64,000 nt of DNA from Todiramphus chloris collaris (GCA_025345505.1 JANVCC010000020.1:54674772-54738771); one strand, 5' to 3'. Positions 37,601 through 50,214 are shown, counted from the stretch's first letter. A program made the numbers and translations. The notes: generated from the sequence alone by a model not told the origin.

Positions 37601-40600
37601 CTGTATCAGTCTGCTGTGGGAAGTTCGTGTTTTAACTGTTTTTTTTTCCCCCTCCATTTGTAATGTGATGTATTACGTAGGAGAAGCATGCTGCTGAATT
37701 TAGAGTATGAAGCATTGAATTTGTACATGGCAAAGACATTACTGATGGATTAAGTGCACTGATTCTTTCCACTTAGGTAATCTAATTTTTATTAGCATTT
37801 CTATTCCTTCTTCTCCCTTCCAGTCTTACTTTCTTCCTTACCCTCCCTCGGAAATTTCTGTATAGTAGCGCTGAGATGCAGTGGTTAGTTATGTGGAGCC
37901 ATGTGTGTTTGGCTGCGCTCTTGCCATCCCCTGTGCACGTCCAGTGTTTAACACCTCCCGTCTGAGCTTCACTGCTTTATTTCCTAGCATCCCAGCCTGG
38001 GAAGGAAAAGCTTTTTCCAAAAGGAAAGCTTTTTGGGAGCATTGGATGTGCAAAGTTCCCTGTTAGACCCTTAAAAACAGGAGCTAGCACTTTGCAAATT
38101 AATTGCAGATATTCTGATGATAAACGTGGCAAAGATGGAAGAGTTTAAAGAGGGGCTGGCACCCACCTCCCTCTCCTGACAACTCCTATGTCTGTCCCCT
38201 GCTTCACCTGGAGACTCTCCTGTGCTATCAGGGCACAAGCATCTAGGGGTGGTCAACTGGGATCAGGGAGCTGATGCAAAAATTATTGTGGACTGTATTC
38301 CTGTGGTTCTCCATCCAAGCAAGCGCACAGAGCAGATGGTGGAACTGATGGAGGGAAAAGCAGGGACCATCATCTCCCCATGGCGTTACAGACCTCAGTG
38401 ACCATCTGCCTTAGTAGAGGACAGCTGTGGGAACATGGCTAATATTACTTGTTAGAGGAGGAAGGCTTTGCTAATCTTCAAGGAGCTACACAAACACAAG
38501 TATTGGGCAGCTGATCATCCTGACAATACTGTAGTCTGCACCAAAATGTCATTTCCAAGGCATAGACTGATTAACAGAGCCCTTCATGAAAAAAGAAAAA
38601 ACCTGCCTCTGTCCCTGATGGTTTTAAGCAGTTGGTTGGTTTAAGCAGTTGCCAGCTTTACATAAAAAGATCCCGCTGAAGAGATGTAGTTCATCTCAGT
38701 ATGGAGAAATCCAGTCAGGCCACAGCAAGGAGGAGTTACAGGAATGAAGGAAGAAATGTAGGAGTCCTGGTATAGAAAGGCTCACCAGACTGACAAGGAC
38801 ACGAGTGCCTTGTGAGTTGGCAAAGTCATCCCACTCTCACTACTGTACTGTGGGATTTCTGTGCTACCTGGAGAGCAGCCCAGTAACTGGGGCTTGTGGT
38901 TTGGGGTAAAAAACCCCAAAGGAAAAAAGGAGGAAAAAATCCTCTTAAAAATTTCTGTGTTTCCCTCCAAAGTACCTGGTGCAGAGACTTTTCCTTCCAT
39001 TGAAGCAGTTTTGTGGGGCAGTAAGGGCAAAGTGTGGGGTATCATATGGAAAGGAAATGTTGAGTGGATCCACTCACAGCGTCTGTCCTGGACAACAAAG
39101 GAAAACAGTCCTCCTTTGACTTCTGCAGGCATTTCTTTTTGTATCCATTCAAATGCCTACTTTTGCAGAGACGTGTCCAACGCCTACTATCACAGGCAAG
39201 TAATGAAACAGGAAAAAACTCACCAAGGTTTCCCCTTACCACATCTGAGTGTTTTTTGTATCATTTAACTGTGTCTGATTCTCATGTGTTCATTTTACTC
39301 TTCAAAGCGAGCCATGAAGCCACTATCTGTGGTCTGTGCAGAACTGACCAGTGGTGCCAAAAATTGGTTTATTAGCTTAACGGAGATGATCTTGTGCACT
39401 GGATCCTTGTAAATGTTCCTTAAATTTTGCTGACTTAAGACAGCACAGCCACTAGCATCTTTCTGGCACCGAAGTCTATAACCACAAAAATTAAAAAAGG
39501 TAGCAGTAAAACTAGCTCACTTTCTGCACTTTATATTGGTATTTGTGTAAGTGCTGACTAGGAAGCAGTCCAAATGTTTGAGAAATTATAGTCCTCTTCT
39601 GGTTTTAGAAAAATCTGAATCCATGCTTACTGTAATGGTCATGTACAGTCAAACTTGTCTTTGAACTGTATTGGAATGTGATCTAACATGAAGCTTTTTC
39701 CTTCAGACTCTCTTCTAGGGCACTGGATTCAGCTTCAGCAGTCCTCAGTGTCAAAACATTTCGAAAATGTATGGAAGCAATTTTCTTCAATGCAATTTCT
39801 GTCTTGTCTTCAATGATAGGAAACAAACAGAAATTTAACAAAAGCATTTTCTTCCATGGCTTTATCTTGCTGTGACAAATCAAAAGCTTGTGCTCAGGAG
39901 ACAGGAGTCTCAAATCTTAAAAGATTTTTCACACTGAACCTTTTTCTTTAGTACTTAAGTAATGTAAGCCCCTTTTGAAGTGGGCTGTTCTGAGTATATG
40001 GGGCACACTTAGGGGTGGATGGGAAGTGTCAACTATTTCCTTTTCTATTTTTCTTTAAGAGAGAAGAAGGTGTTTTGAGAGAAAAATAAGGATTTTTGCT
40101 CTTCCCCAGTCTGTGGAATACAAAAGTGCTGTATCTCTTTAGGCTTTAAATAAAAAAAAAAAAAAATCTGGAGAGGAAAGGAAGGACTTGTTCTGGCAAG
40201 ATTGAGCTGAGGGAGTTCTGCGAGACTACATTTTATCTTAATTTTAAGATGGAAGTTACTTTGCTGTGTGTCTGAAATAACTCTCAGGCTTTGTCATTTG
40301 TAAAGTTCATAAACAGTGGAGGGTCTGCCGATAAATGTTAGATGGGCAGTTAGTTCAGTATCTCTTGCTTGCTGTGGCGAGTTTTGCCAACTTCATCATT
40401 TTTCCTTTCTGTGTTGATAGCACAGCTGTGTTTTCCCTTATTCCAGCAAATGAAAAGGGCCAAGTGAAGAAGAGCTGCCATGTGCCAGGGCTCCCAAGGG
40501 ATCGCACTTGGACAGCGCACAGAAACAAAGGAATCTGGCTGCCTGCAAGGAGTTCATCATGTGGGTTTCGGCCAGAGGTGGTTGGCTGGGCTACGGCCAC

Positions 40601-42342
40601 AGGGAGGGTGCAGCTTGCTGGCTGTTGTTTCTCCAGGCTCATCTTCCACCTGTGAATTCGGAAGGGAGCTGTGTTTCTTGTCCCGGGGACAGCAGGGATG
40701 TCTTTTCAAATGGTCATGGGCTCCTCTTCAATGTGTCCAGGCTTTCTGAAATGAATGCAGCAGCCACTGCAAGGAGGTTTGGTAGATGGCTGCCTTGGTA
40801 AAGATGAGACCTGGAGCTTACACCAAGTTTTGCGCTTCCATGCTGCATGTCAGTAGTCCCTAGATATTGGTGGTGCACTGAGCAGGCTTGCACGGCACTG
40901 GGAGCATGGCAGTAGAGAGCCAGTTGACTTACAGAGGGCTTGTGCTTTGCAAACACCAGGCTGGCACAGATTTTAGATCCCTTTAGGATCATTACTTGCT
41001 GCTTGGACACCACATGTTCAACATTACGATACTTCTGTTCCCCCTTGTTCTTTCTACCTCATGTAACCATTAAAATCCTAGAGGAGAAACAAACCACCTT
41101 GTCTTACTTCACCCACAATTATTTTTGGCAGCAAACTTGCAAATCCTTTAGCTGTCTGAGAGCACTTCTGGAGGTTACAAGTGACAGAGAGTTCCATAAT
41201 TTCCCTACGGCAACTGACTTCTGACAAGCTGGCACAGCTTGTATTGCTTCATAATTTTGAGATTAATCTTTCTTTTTATTTTATTCACCTTTGGATGTTG
41301 CATCACATGGAGTGAACCTATTCTGTGAAGCCATTAGAGCCAAGATGATCAGTCCAGTTCAGGATCAGAAGGCTTCTTTTTCTCATCAGTTTTTATGATA
41401 GATGTTTATCTCAGAATATTACTTGGGCACCTGATTAGCTGGCTGTTGTGGTGTAACAAATCCATTTCAATGAGAAATAAACTACAGTAAATGATTGACA
41501 TAATCATCTTTACTAATGACTAGGGCTTTTTAATTTAATGAGTCACTTCTGAAGGTCTGAGGGGAAAACAGGGACACTTTTTTTTTTTAATTATTGCAGA
41601 ACAATCATTTGCATGTATAAGTCTGGTGGTGTTTCTCAGAGCAGCTGTTATCAAACGTGCCGTATGTGAGCTTGCTCAGATACATTCAGCTCACTTGCAA
41701 AAGAAAATACGTTGCATGGGATTCACAAAATTACTATTACAGTCATGGTTAATGATTTTGTTATCCAAGCAGTGAAACCACAAGACTTTGTGACCGCCAT
41801 AGCAATCACAAAGCTCTAGTTTGCACGGACTTCTCTAACTGACCATTTGAGGGCGTGTTGAAATGGAGTTTCTGACTGGACTCCCCATTCCAACAACTTT
41901 AGTTCTGGGTTCATTTCTCTTATGTGGCTGCTGGGCATGTTTACAATAGTTTCCCCTCAGAAACAAATACTGGGGGCTGGCTTGGTTTCAACAGGCTTTA
42001 GAGGAAGACAGTATTTCCCTGACAGACTGGTGGCTTGTGACATTTTGCTATCAGTGAAACAGCCTGGTTCTGGAGACCACGTGCTTTCTAGATGTGTTCC
42101 TGTATGCAAGTGGTGTATTTGGATGACCTGCAACAAACCTCTCATTGTGGATGCTGAAAAGCTACTAGCAGAGGGATTTTCTCAGGTTCTCACAATATTC
42201 GGTGAGAATCCTGCCTTTCTTACCAGTGCTATGAAAAACAGTAGAATGTTTTTTGTAAGCTAGACCAACACCTGGTGTTTTGCTAAGTTCTGTTTATGGT
42301 ACATTGGAAAAATATTTTGAAATAGGTGTTGTAGGACTTTAG

Positions 42343-42404
42343 CCAATCACCCTAGGAGATGGGTGATCACTGACCAATCATCCTATGGGGCTAGGGTATA
42401 TAAA
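42343..42404 (+). promoter_or_regulatory. Promoter-like cluster: two CCAAT boxes and a TATA box
   Basis: CCAAT occurs at 42343-42347 and 42374-42378, within two imperfect copies of a roughly 30-base unit (gccaatcaccctagg / accaatcatcctatgg). A strong TATA box, TATATAAA, is at 42397-42404. A pyrimidine-rich stretch with CTCTC blocks follows where transcription would start (about 42425-42450). The arrangement looks like an LTR U3/R segment or a TATA promoter in the SPRED2 sense direction, 3.9 kb before exon 5. No clear LTR ends or AATAAA were found, so its nature is open. Confidence 0.45.
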
Positions 42405-43004
42405 CCGGGGTTATAATAGAGAGTCATCTTCTTCCTCTCCTAGCTCTCTCTTTACTGATTTTGTGTTGCTGCATCTCTCCACTCCCAGTATAAACAGCAA
42501 CATCTCATGTCTTCCCCTTCCACCATCCTTCTCAAAATTTTCACTGCTGTACTGGTGTAGAAAATCCCAGCTGAAAACCCAGTCTTGTGGAGGACAGAAG
42601 TTGTTCCCTGCTCCCATTGCTGACAAAATTTTGCCATCATTTGTTACTAGCGGCATTTGGCTGGAGACTGTCTTTTCTTTGAGAACATTCCCAATTTTCA
42701 CCAATAACCACATCCAGGTTCAGTCCCAGTGGCATGCTATGGGAGAACAATACACTTTTGAAGGCCTGAGCATCATCATGCCTTTGATCCTTTGGTCGCC
42801 TGTTTTCTTCTGAGGGTTTCCATATGGCTTCTTGAACCACATTTTAACTACTGGCTCTGCCAGAAGTAACTCCTTCTGTTTGAACCTTATCTGAGCCTCT
42901 TCCAGTGAATGCCACATGATCTTTCTTCTGAAGAATACCAAGAGAATGATCTTTTCCTACTCATGTTCCCATGGGACTCACAATTCAGTAGACCACTTTT
43001 CTTT

Positions 43005-43605
43005 CCATCTTCATGATCCCTTCCATCATCTATTTTCCAGGCTGGAGAGACCCAGCCTGTTTAGCTGTTATTGAAAAGCTGGTGCATGTCCTTGATTGTT
43101 CTGTCCACAGCACTGTGAGCTTGTCGTGGTGGAAATACCCTTATTGACACAGGGTGGAGGGAGGGCCAGAACCACAGACAGACTGGGGAAGCACAGCAGA
43201 TAAACACAGTGCCTTGTTAATCATATTTGCTGCTGCTTTGTGGGGTTTTTTTCATATATTTGTTGCTGAGCCATGAAACTGACACTGTCACAGGGCTATC
43301 TGTTTTAACCCCAAGGCCCACTTCCAGAGCAGCAGTAGCTGGCTTAGAGTCCATCATTGTACATGTCAGATCAAGGTGTTTCTGTCATAGGGGTACTTTA
43401 TTTACAGTTTGGTTTTTGGTTTCGTTTTTTTAACATCTAGTCTGTCCAAATTATGAGATACTTAAACAAATTTTCAATGTCAGTTTTCATTGTTACTCCC
43501 TTGAATAACTTACATTTCATCAGAAAACTGTGTTATCTTGTTGTTCACTTCTCTAGATCATTGATGAGTATGCTTACCTGCACGGGCAAGGAGCCTGTGG
43601 GGCTT
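43005..43605 (-). mobile_element. Ancient CR1/L3-like LINE remnant (antisense)
   Basis: Two blocks resemble the complement of old CR1/L3 ORF2: 43005-43120 (catcatctattttccaggctggagagaccc, corresponding to the ...LFSLEK... tail) and 43436-43605 (agtctgtccaaat ... catcagaaaactgtg ... gatcattgatgagtatg, corresponding to the region of the ADD box). Their order and spacing are roughly those of a minus-strand element, but divergence is high. This is by-eye similarity only. Confidence 0.35.
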
Positions 43606-46347
43606 ATTTGTGACCTGCTGCTTGGGAGCAGGTTATTTTCTACTTTTTTTTCTCAGTCTTCAAACAATTCATTCCTATGTGCTGAGAGCCTTCTCTCTTT
43701 TGGTACAGAAGTTTGAAGCTTTGATGGGGGACCATGTTGGAAAGTAACAGTGCTTATCCCAGACGATGGTCACCCTGCCGACACTGTGTTTTTCAACCAG
43801 TTGCCTTCAGCATCACCAACCAGGAGGCAGTGTGAACTTCTTTATGGCTGAGTTAGCAGAGACCTAGTCTCAGATAGTTTTGCTTCCTCCCTTTCTGGGC
43901 ACTTAGAGTAAGTGTTTGTGTTGGCAAACTGCCCCTCTAATCTGAGGATATTGAACATGGAAATGCAGCAATTTTTAATAAGGTGAAAGCGGAGGCCAGA
44001 GACACAGCCTCTGTGGTATGCTGCAAACAGGTTTTGTAGCCATGTACACACATGTGGAGGAGAGGCTTGGTTGCCTTGCTGGGTCTGAAGGAGAATAAGG
44101 TGTGGAGGAAAGCAAGGGCTGATAAGAATCAGGCAAGATAAAAATTGCTACAGCCTCTTTTCCAATTGCCTATTGTAGAAATACTGCTTTCCCCAAGGGT
44201 CAGCAAATAACACACTGCTGGGAGGGCTGGTTATAGCTCCCAGCTGCCCCACTGAGATTATCTAGTAGTTATATCTAGTGTGGGATTTTTATTTTCGTCT
44301 AGGAGGGCTGAGGTGGTTGCAGGCCACTATGTGCAACCTGAAGGAAGGGTCCTGCTGTTTGGCACAGCACCATGTTAAAGCCCTGCCTCCTTTTCCTTTG
44401 TTCATGACAATCAAAGTTTGAGAGTGAACTGTAGGCTGAGGCTGCCCAGACTATGGTGTGTGTGTTTTCTGGTGGTGTTCTGAGAAGCTTAAATTACAGC
44501 TCAGCATCTGGGTCTGCACCACATACAGCCCTGCAAAAAGGTACTTCTTCCTGTGAAGTGGCCAATATAACTAAGTTTTAACTTTTATCAGGTTTTCCAG
44601 ATAGGTTGGAAGGTTAATGTTGTTGTGAAGTACTTGCTTTTAGAAACTGCTCATTTTCTTCTGAGATGTCCCCAAAATATGCTAGATATTGTAGGACTTA
44701 AAGTTGCAAGCACATGAATTAGCTTGGAGGGTTTTAAACCCCAGATTTGAAGTGCCTTTGTCTAATAAGTTACGAAGACTGAGCTGCTGAAACCACTTTT
44801 TAAAAGGAGCCTGAGTATCAGTGAAGTTACATTTTAGAGGTGTTCTTAACTGTCTTAAGAGTTGTTCTGCTTTTAGGTACTTGTTTAACAAAAAAACCCC
44901 AACAAAACCACAAAACCAAAACATGCTTTAAAACTGTTCATAATGAGTGGGTCAGCCATTCAAAACTCATCCTGGTTCTTGTACCTCTCAGATAATCCAA
45001 CCTGGAAACAGATCTGGGTATTTGCTTTCCACAAAGTAAGTTAGGAGTTTCAGTGGTTTTAAGCGCTATACTAGATAAAGAGGATCACCACCTGTTTTGT
45101 GTTGTAATGCTTTAAGGTGTGCTCACCTTTGGACAGTCTTGCTGAGTGTAGTTTTCAGAATAAACAAATACCCACAGTGAGTGTTCTTGTATCCTTGGAG
45201 TAAGATACATGTCTAATATGTTAATTGGAAAATAATATTTAGAGAGTGCATTCTTGTCAAGGAGAGAAGGTTTTTCAGGTAGCAGCAGCACAGTGTGTTA
45301 GTTGGAGGAGGATGAATATCTTTCTCAGTTCAAAGCACCAGTATTTTAGTCATGTGTAACATTACAGCCCTTCTGATAGTGGTGCATGGAGGCTCTTTTT
45401 CCTGCTCCTCGTGTTTTAGTGCATTTAACAGCTGTCCTCTGATACTTATGGTAATATGTAGAAACCCAACAATTCTATGAGAAGAATTAATGGACAAAAT
45501 CCCAAATATCTAGGTATTTTATGGAAACTGTTTTAATCAAGGAAGGACTATGGAGAGAAGATGGCTAAGACTCAGACCACACTGTGTGTTTCTTCAGGAG
45601 GAGAAATACATATTTAAGAAGCTGCAGCTATAGGCAGCAGCATGTTATTGTATGATATTTCACTATTCCATAATTGTTGTGTAATGATTTAACTAATTAA
45701 CTTAAGAGATAGTGCTTACTGTGAGCCAGGAGTAGATAAAAACACAAGCAACATTCATTGCACATTAGATTAGTGAAAAAATGGGAAAAGAAAAAAAAAG
45801 GGGGGGAAGCTTTTAAAGGAAACCTGATTGTTCAGGTAGCCTGTGCTGAACTAGAATTCAGTGAGTTTTTGGAGAACATGTAAAGGGGTTTTTAGCTTAA
45901 TGGGACAACTGCAGATTAGTAAAATTGTCAGTAGCCTGGATAACTAATAGGGTACAGCTTGGGCACACAGATGCTCTTTCTGCATCCACCCACAAGACTT
46001 AAACAATTGCATCATTACACTGTTTATTCTTCAGAGGTAGCTTCTAGCATGAACACTCATCATCCCATAATGCCCAATATACCAAGTAACATGCCAAGGG
46101 AATACAAGTGGTGTTGGTGAATATGTCAAGGGTAGGCTATGGCATATTGTTTTTCCATATGTATGGCAACAGCTTTTATGTCCTGGCAACAGACCTGCAT
46201 CTTTTAAGTATTTTAAAGTGCTGCCATTATTGCAGGTGCGCACAAAGTCAGGTGGGTAACAAAACATGTCTTTTAATATCTCAAGAAAATATCTCTTTTA
46301 ATAAGCTCAACATAAGATGATTTTTCCTCCCTTTCCATTTGAAACAG

Positions 46348-46497
46348 AATGCTACAGATAGCTCCTCAAACTCCTCTCAAAAAAGGGAACAGCCTGTGCT
46401 AACTCTGGCTTCTCCTGCATCTTGTGAACATCGAAGAATTTGCACTCGTGGACACCTTCATGACCATTACAGCTCTGACCACTACCATCTAGAACAG
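46348..46497 (+). CDS. SPRED2: SPRED2 coding exon 5 (linker)
   Basis: A 150-base exon encoding exactly 50 residues, about 147-196 of the protein. It starts NATDSSSNSSQKREQP, contains CEHRRI and ends HYHLEQ. It is the variable serine/histidine-rich linker leading to the KIT-binding region. The length equals the human exon as remembered, while the sequence varies more here than in the EVH1 exons, as expected for a disordered linker. The acceptor is atttgaaacag and the donor CAG|gtaagc is strong. Both flanking introns are phase 0, so skipping this exon would keep the frame. Confidence 0.95.
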
Positions 46498-46904
46498 GTA
46501 AGCTTTCTTCCCACTGTTGCCACCTGAAGGGCTGTCTCTGCTGTTGCTAATACATTCCCCACCCCCAGCATCCCTGAAAGACACAAACCTTTTCCTTCTT
46601 AGTTACCTTTAAATGGCTTGCAGTTATTAAAAAAAAAATAAAAATGGGGTGGGGGCTACACTGTGATTTAATATGTTACGTTGTACCACGTTCACACAGA
46701 CTATTGTAGGTTGGTGACAGTTGTACTCATTCCCGAGCCAAACTTTGATACTCTTGTGATAGGTCATGGTGGAGGGCATACAAATAAAGACAGGCAAAAT
46801 TACTAAATACTGGCTTTTCACTAAGCAAGGAGATGATGGTTGCCAGTAGCAAAGTGAGCTTACTTAACTTTTCTCCCTCTTCATCTCAATCCCGGCTTTC
46901 ACAG
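46498..46904 (+). other. SPRED2: SPRED2 intron 5
   Basis: A short 407-base intron, phase 0. Its 3' end is open in the exon 6 frame back to ATGATG at 46833. The pyrimidine-rich acceptor (tctccctcttcatctc ... ttcacag) is normal. No repeat is recognised beyond a short A tract. Confidence 0.92.
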
Positions 46905-47555
46905 TCAGTACCACGATCCTACCGGCACATCAACTTTCCAGACGATGATGAGGAGATAGTGCGCATCAATCCTCGGGAAAAGATTTGGATGACTGGATAT
47001 GAGGACTATCGTCATGCCCCAGCACGCGGAAAGAACTTTGATCCTGATGACATGGACTCGTACGTACGTTTTGCCAAAAGTGAGGCCTCAAAACATGAAT
47101 ACACTTATCCTTATGTAGACAACTCGGACTTTGACCTGGGTGAAGATATCAAGGGTGCTGTGATAAAGACTCAACCTGTCAAATTCAAGCCCAGGAGGAA
47201 GGAAGATGGTGAAAGGTCACGGTGCATGTACTGCAGGGACATTTTCAACCATGAGGAGAACAAACGGGGTCAATGCCAGGATGCTCCAGACCGTGTCAAG
47301 ACTTGCATCCATCGAGTGAGCTGTATGTGGTGTGCAGACACTATGCTCTATCACTGTATGTCCGATCCAGAGGGAGACTATACAGATCCTTGCTCATGTG
47401 ACACCAGTGATGAAATGTTTTGCCTCCGGTGGATGGCCCTTATCACCTTGTCTTTCATTGCTCCATGTATGTGCTGTTACTTGCCACTTAGGGCTTGTTA
47501 CCACTGTGGGGTCATGTGCAGGTGCTGTGGTGGAAAACACAAAGCTGCTGGATGA
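46905..47555 (+). CDS. SPRED2: SPRED2 terminal coding exon (KIT-binding and Sprouty domains)
   Basis: Encodes the last 216 residues plus TGA at 47553-47555. Exon residues 1 to about 56 are the KIT-binding region, including [20 protein letters not shown] and GYEDYRHA. A linker follows ([24 protein letters not shown]), then the basic RRKEDGERS segment. The Sprouty-related domain runs from the cysteine at 47223 to near the end and holds 18 cysteines, including PCSCDTSDE and [20 protein letters not shown]. In this family these are palmitoylated and anchor the protein to membranes and Raf. The end is [30 protein letters not shown] fits SPRED2 rather than SPRED1 or SPRED3. The exon is about six residues shorter than the human one, through small gaps in the linker. 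The acceptor is tttcacag. Confidence 0.97.
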   Translation, partial: SVPRSYRHINFPDDDEEIVRINPREKIWMTGYEDYRHAPARGKNFDPDDMDSYVRFAKSEASKHEYTYPYVDNSDFDLGEDIKGAVIKTQPVKFKPRRKEDGERSRCMYCRDIFNHEENKRGQCQDAPDRVKTCIHRVSCMWCADTMLYHCMSDPEGDYTDPCSCDTSDEMFCLRWMALITLSFIAPCMCCYLPLRACYHCGVMCRCCGGKHKAAG

Positions 47556-49474
47556 CTACAGATGCATTCAAAGTGTTAACATTTTTCCTGTAGTTCAAGG
47601 AACATGTCGGTTTTGGAGCACTGAGATAACTCACTTTGATGCAGCCACCATGCCCAACCAGAAACCATGCCCATCCAGAAACCACCAGTTCAGATCACTT
47701 TACATTTGGTCATCTGGGGCTCACACTGCATTGATTTGCTCATCAAGTGTTCTAACTAATTAATCTACAGCATAGACTTTTGTATTACTAACCTGTAATC
47801 AAAACAGACTGTCTTGTACATGTTTATATAATTTTTTTTTTTTCAGTTAAAATTAGTTTGAGAAAAGAACTACTTTAAATGGTGGTGGATTGTAGAACAT
47901 CTACAGGTTTTGTCTGTCTTGCCTCCGCTTGTGTGGTACCATCCACCATGTTCACAAGCTTTGGCACAGGGTGGTGTAGTGAATGAAATCTCACTTGGAA
48001 GATATTTTAACTTGCTGTCAGGTTACTGTGTGTGTATAAAAGGTGTACTAGTAACAAACTTGTACCACAACACAGTATTTCTCTCACTAGTTTTCTTTGG
48101 GTTTTTTGTTCTGTTTTCCATAGCCAAAATAGTAATCTGAGCTGCAGTTGGTCTTCGAGAGTCCATCATAATTTCATTCAGCAAACATCTTAAATTATTT
48201 TTGTGTTTGTAAAGATCTGCGAACAGAAAGCAAGGCTCAGTTACATATAGTCACATAACCATTGAAAATCTGGTAGTCCTCCTTATCTGTAATCATTTCA
48301 GACCACTACTTGAAAGGGAAACTAAAATGCTAGGGTTTTCTTTTTTCCCTAAATAACATTGAAAAAATAAAAATGTGTTTTCAGAGTTATGCCCAGAAAA
48401 AAAAGGGAACTTCTTCATTAGCCATCCAGGTAATGATCTGTGAATGAAACACTAAGGTTCCAGATGAGGAAAAATGTTGTTATGCAAAGAATTACTAACA
48501 ATGCAATGTCAAAAAGCACTATTACAGCAATTCTGGGGAAATGCTGCATTAAGTGGTGGATTTATATGGAAAATTGTATTTGTTTTTTTATTTTCTGTGT
48601 AATACATGAGCATGAGAACATACATGTCCATGATAGAAACTATATTTATCAATCTAAATAGATATTTAGTATCAAAAGCTAGGATGTTAACTACCACCAC
48701 TTCCACATCCTGACCTGCAGTCCCAGTCGTCCAGATGCTTACACATATCTTGACAAATCATGTGTGCATCCAGCATTTCTGTGACTTTGTGTGTAAGATT
48801 AGGCATCCGAGTCTTTGCAGGACCCAGACCAAAGTATCTCTCTGGCTTTCCCTTCCCCGGTTCACCACCCAGATTTAACAAGTGGATGCATAAGGTGCAT
48901 ACAGCAGGATAACATTACTTAGATTTTTTATTTTATTTTTTTTAAATGTCATGTTGTCTTGTGTACAAGGCTTGTAATTAGCTTGGACAAAAAGAGTATT
49001 TTTCTAATATATTACAAGGAATAGCCAAATAATTTTTATTAAAAAAAAAAAAAAACAACCAAAAAAAAAAAAAAAATTAGTGCAGTGAGTTCTAACTAGC
49101 ATAGTACAATCTGAATACTTTGAGGCAGCTAGGGATTGGCTTGTCAAAGCTGGCACTGCTGTTCCTGCCATAATTTCTTTCTGCAGTAAATTGCCAGTGG
49201 GTGCATGTCCTTTCCCTCCCTCTATTGCACATTTACGTCAGTCTTAAAAGAGAGGAATATTTGGGGGGTTTTTTTGTTTGTTTTTTTTGTAGTTAATTTG
49301 CCAAATAAATGTAAAAGGAATGCTTGCCATTCTTTCTTGGTGGAATGTCCCAATGTTTCCTCTGAGAGTTAATCACAGCTTTTTAGTCAACCATGAGTTA
49401 AGTATGCAATGTGCTTACACGCTATAGAATTTGGTAGGCTAAATTCATGGCATTTGCTTGGGACTTTTTTAGTT

Positions 49475-49490
49475 GGGGGGGAGGGGGGGG
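49475..49490 (+). repeat. G-run in the 3'UTR (possible RNA quadruplex)
   Basis: Seven G, one A and eight G in a row on the transcribed sense strand. The run can be divided into four GGG tracts with one- or two-base loops, so a G-quadruplex in the mRNA is possible on sequence grounds. Confidence 0.7.
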
Positions 49491-49826
49491 AAGAAAAAGA
49501 ATGATAGTGGAAAAGAGATGGAGTATTACACTTTGGGTGACATGTCTGGGTTTGATGAATGAAATACAAATATATTGTGCCTAATAGCATTTGACAAATC
49601 TCTCAATGGTGTCTAGTAAACATCAAGCCAACCTCGTAAAAAAATTAATGAAACAACCTTCTTCTTTTATTTCTGTTCTCAAGGTTGTTTCTTGTAAACA
49701 AACATCTGTAAGATCTTCTCTCTATAAAGCACAACACTACAAAAAGATCTTACAGTTTTTTGTCTGATCTTGAAGTGCCCCTATTTATTTAAGCAGACAT
49801 ACTCCAAGCCTTTCTGTATGTCTAGA

Positions 49827-49832
49827 AATAAA
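49827..49832 (+). terminator. Candidate SPRED2 poly(A) signal (proximal)
   Basis: Canonical AATAAA followed about 20 bases later by a T-rich stretch. Use here would give a 3'UTR of about 2.3 kb that keeps the AU-rich element at 49782 and the G-run but loses both Pumilio-type sites. Confidence 0.45.
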
Positions 49833-50208
49833 AGTTTTTAAAAGAACAATGCTTTTTTTTTATTATTATTATTCCCCTTCTTCTTCCTCCCTCTTCTCTT
49901 GGATTTTTGTAATACTTGTAGATTTTGCTGCTTGTGATTTTTGGTTTGTGAAGGCAGTGGTGTAAGGGCACAATGATAGAAATGGATGGGTTTTTGTAAA
50001 TATTTCTCCTTAATTTCCACACTGCTGCTGAACAGTGTGTAGCATTCTCCCAGTCAGCTCTGCAATACTGACAGCAATCATTTGAGAGAAATTATTCAGA
50101 TTTTATTTTTGTATCTGTGGTAACAAAACATTTGCCAATTTATTTTTTCTTTTCTGTTGTGGAAAAGTTCTGTTTGTTTGTTTTCCAAGCTATCGCTCAC
50201 GTTAACAA

Positions 50209-50214
50209 ATTAAA
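50209..50214 (+). terminator. Candidate SPRED2 poly(A) signal (ATTAAA)
   Basis: The commonest variant hexamer, ATTAAA, followed by sequence with scattered T-rich blocks. It would give a 3'UTR of about 2.7 kb. Confidence 0.35.

Larger units (their letters stand above)
26320..46347 (+). other. SPRED2: SPRED2 intron 4
   Basis: A 20,028-base GT-AG intron, phase 0, the largest complete intron in view. Recognised contents: a CR1 3' fragment (29651-30268), an A-rich tract (32438-32484), an LTR (33130-33778), an ATT microsatellite (34633-34667), a CCAAT/TATA cluster (42343-42404) and an old CR1/L3-like remnant (about 43005-43605). The remaining sequence, including 26.4-29.5, 30.3-32.4, 34.7-42.3 and 43.6-46.3 kb, shows no gene or repeat I can identify. 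Some of it may be conserved regulatory DNA, which cannot be judged from one species. Confidence 0.92.

Noticed and set aside
42385..42813. 142-codon frame starting at the TATA region
   Set aside because: Its start codon lies upstream of the TATA box that would drive it, and the peptide has no known features. It was reported only as part of the promoter-like cluster.
46905..47555. SPRED1 or SPRED3 as the gene identity
   Set aside because: The KIT-binding region ([20 protein letters not shown]), CMWCADTM and [11 protein letters not shown] segments match SPRED2; the corresponding SPRED1 segments, as remembered, are clearly different.
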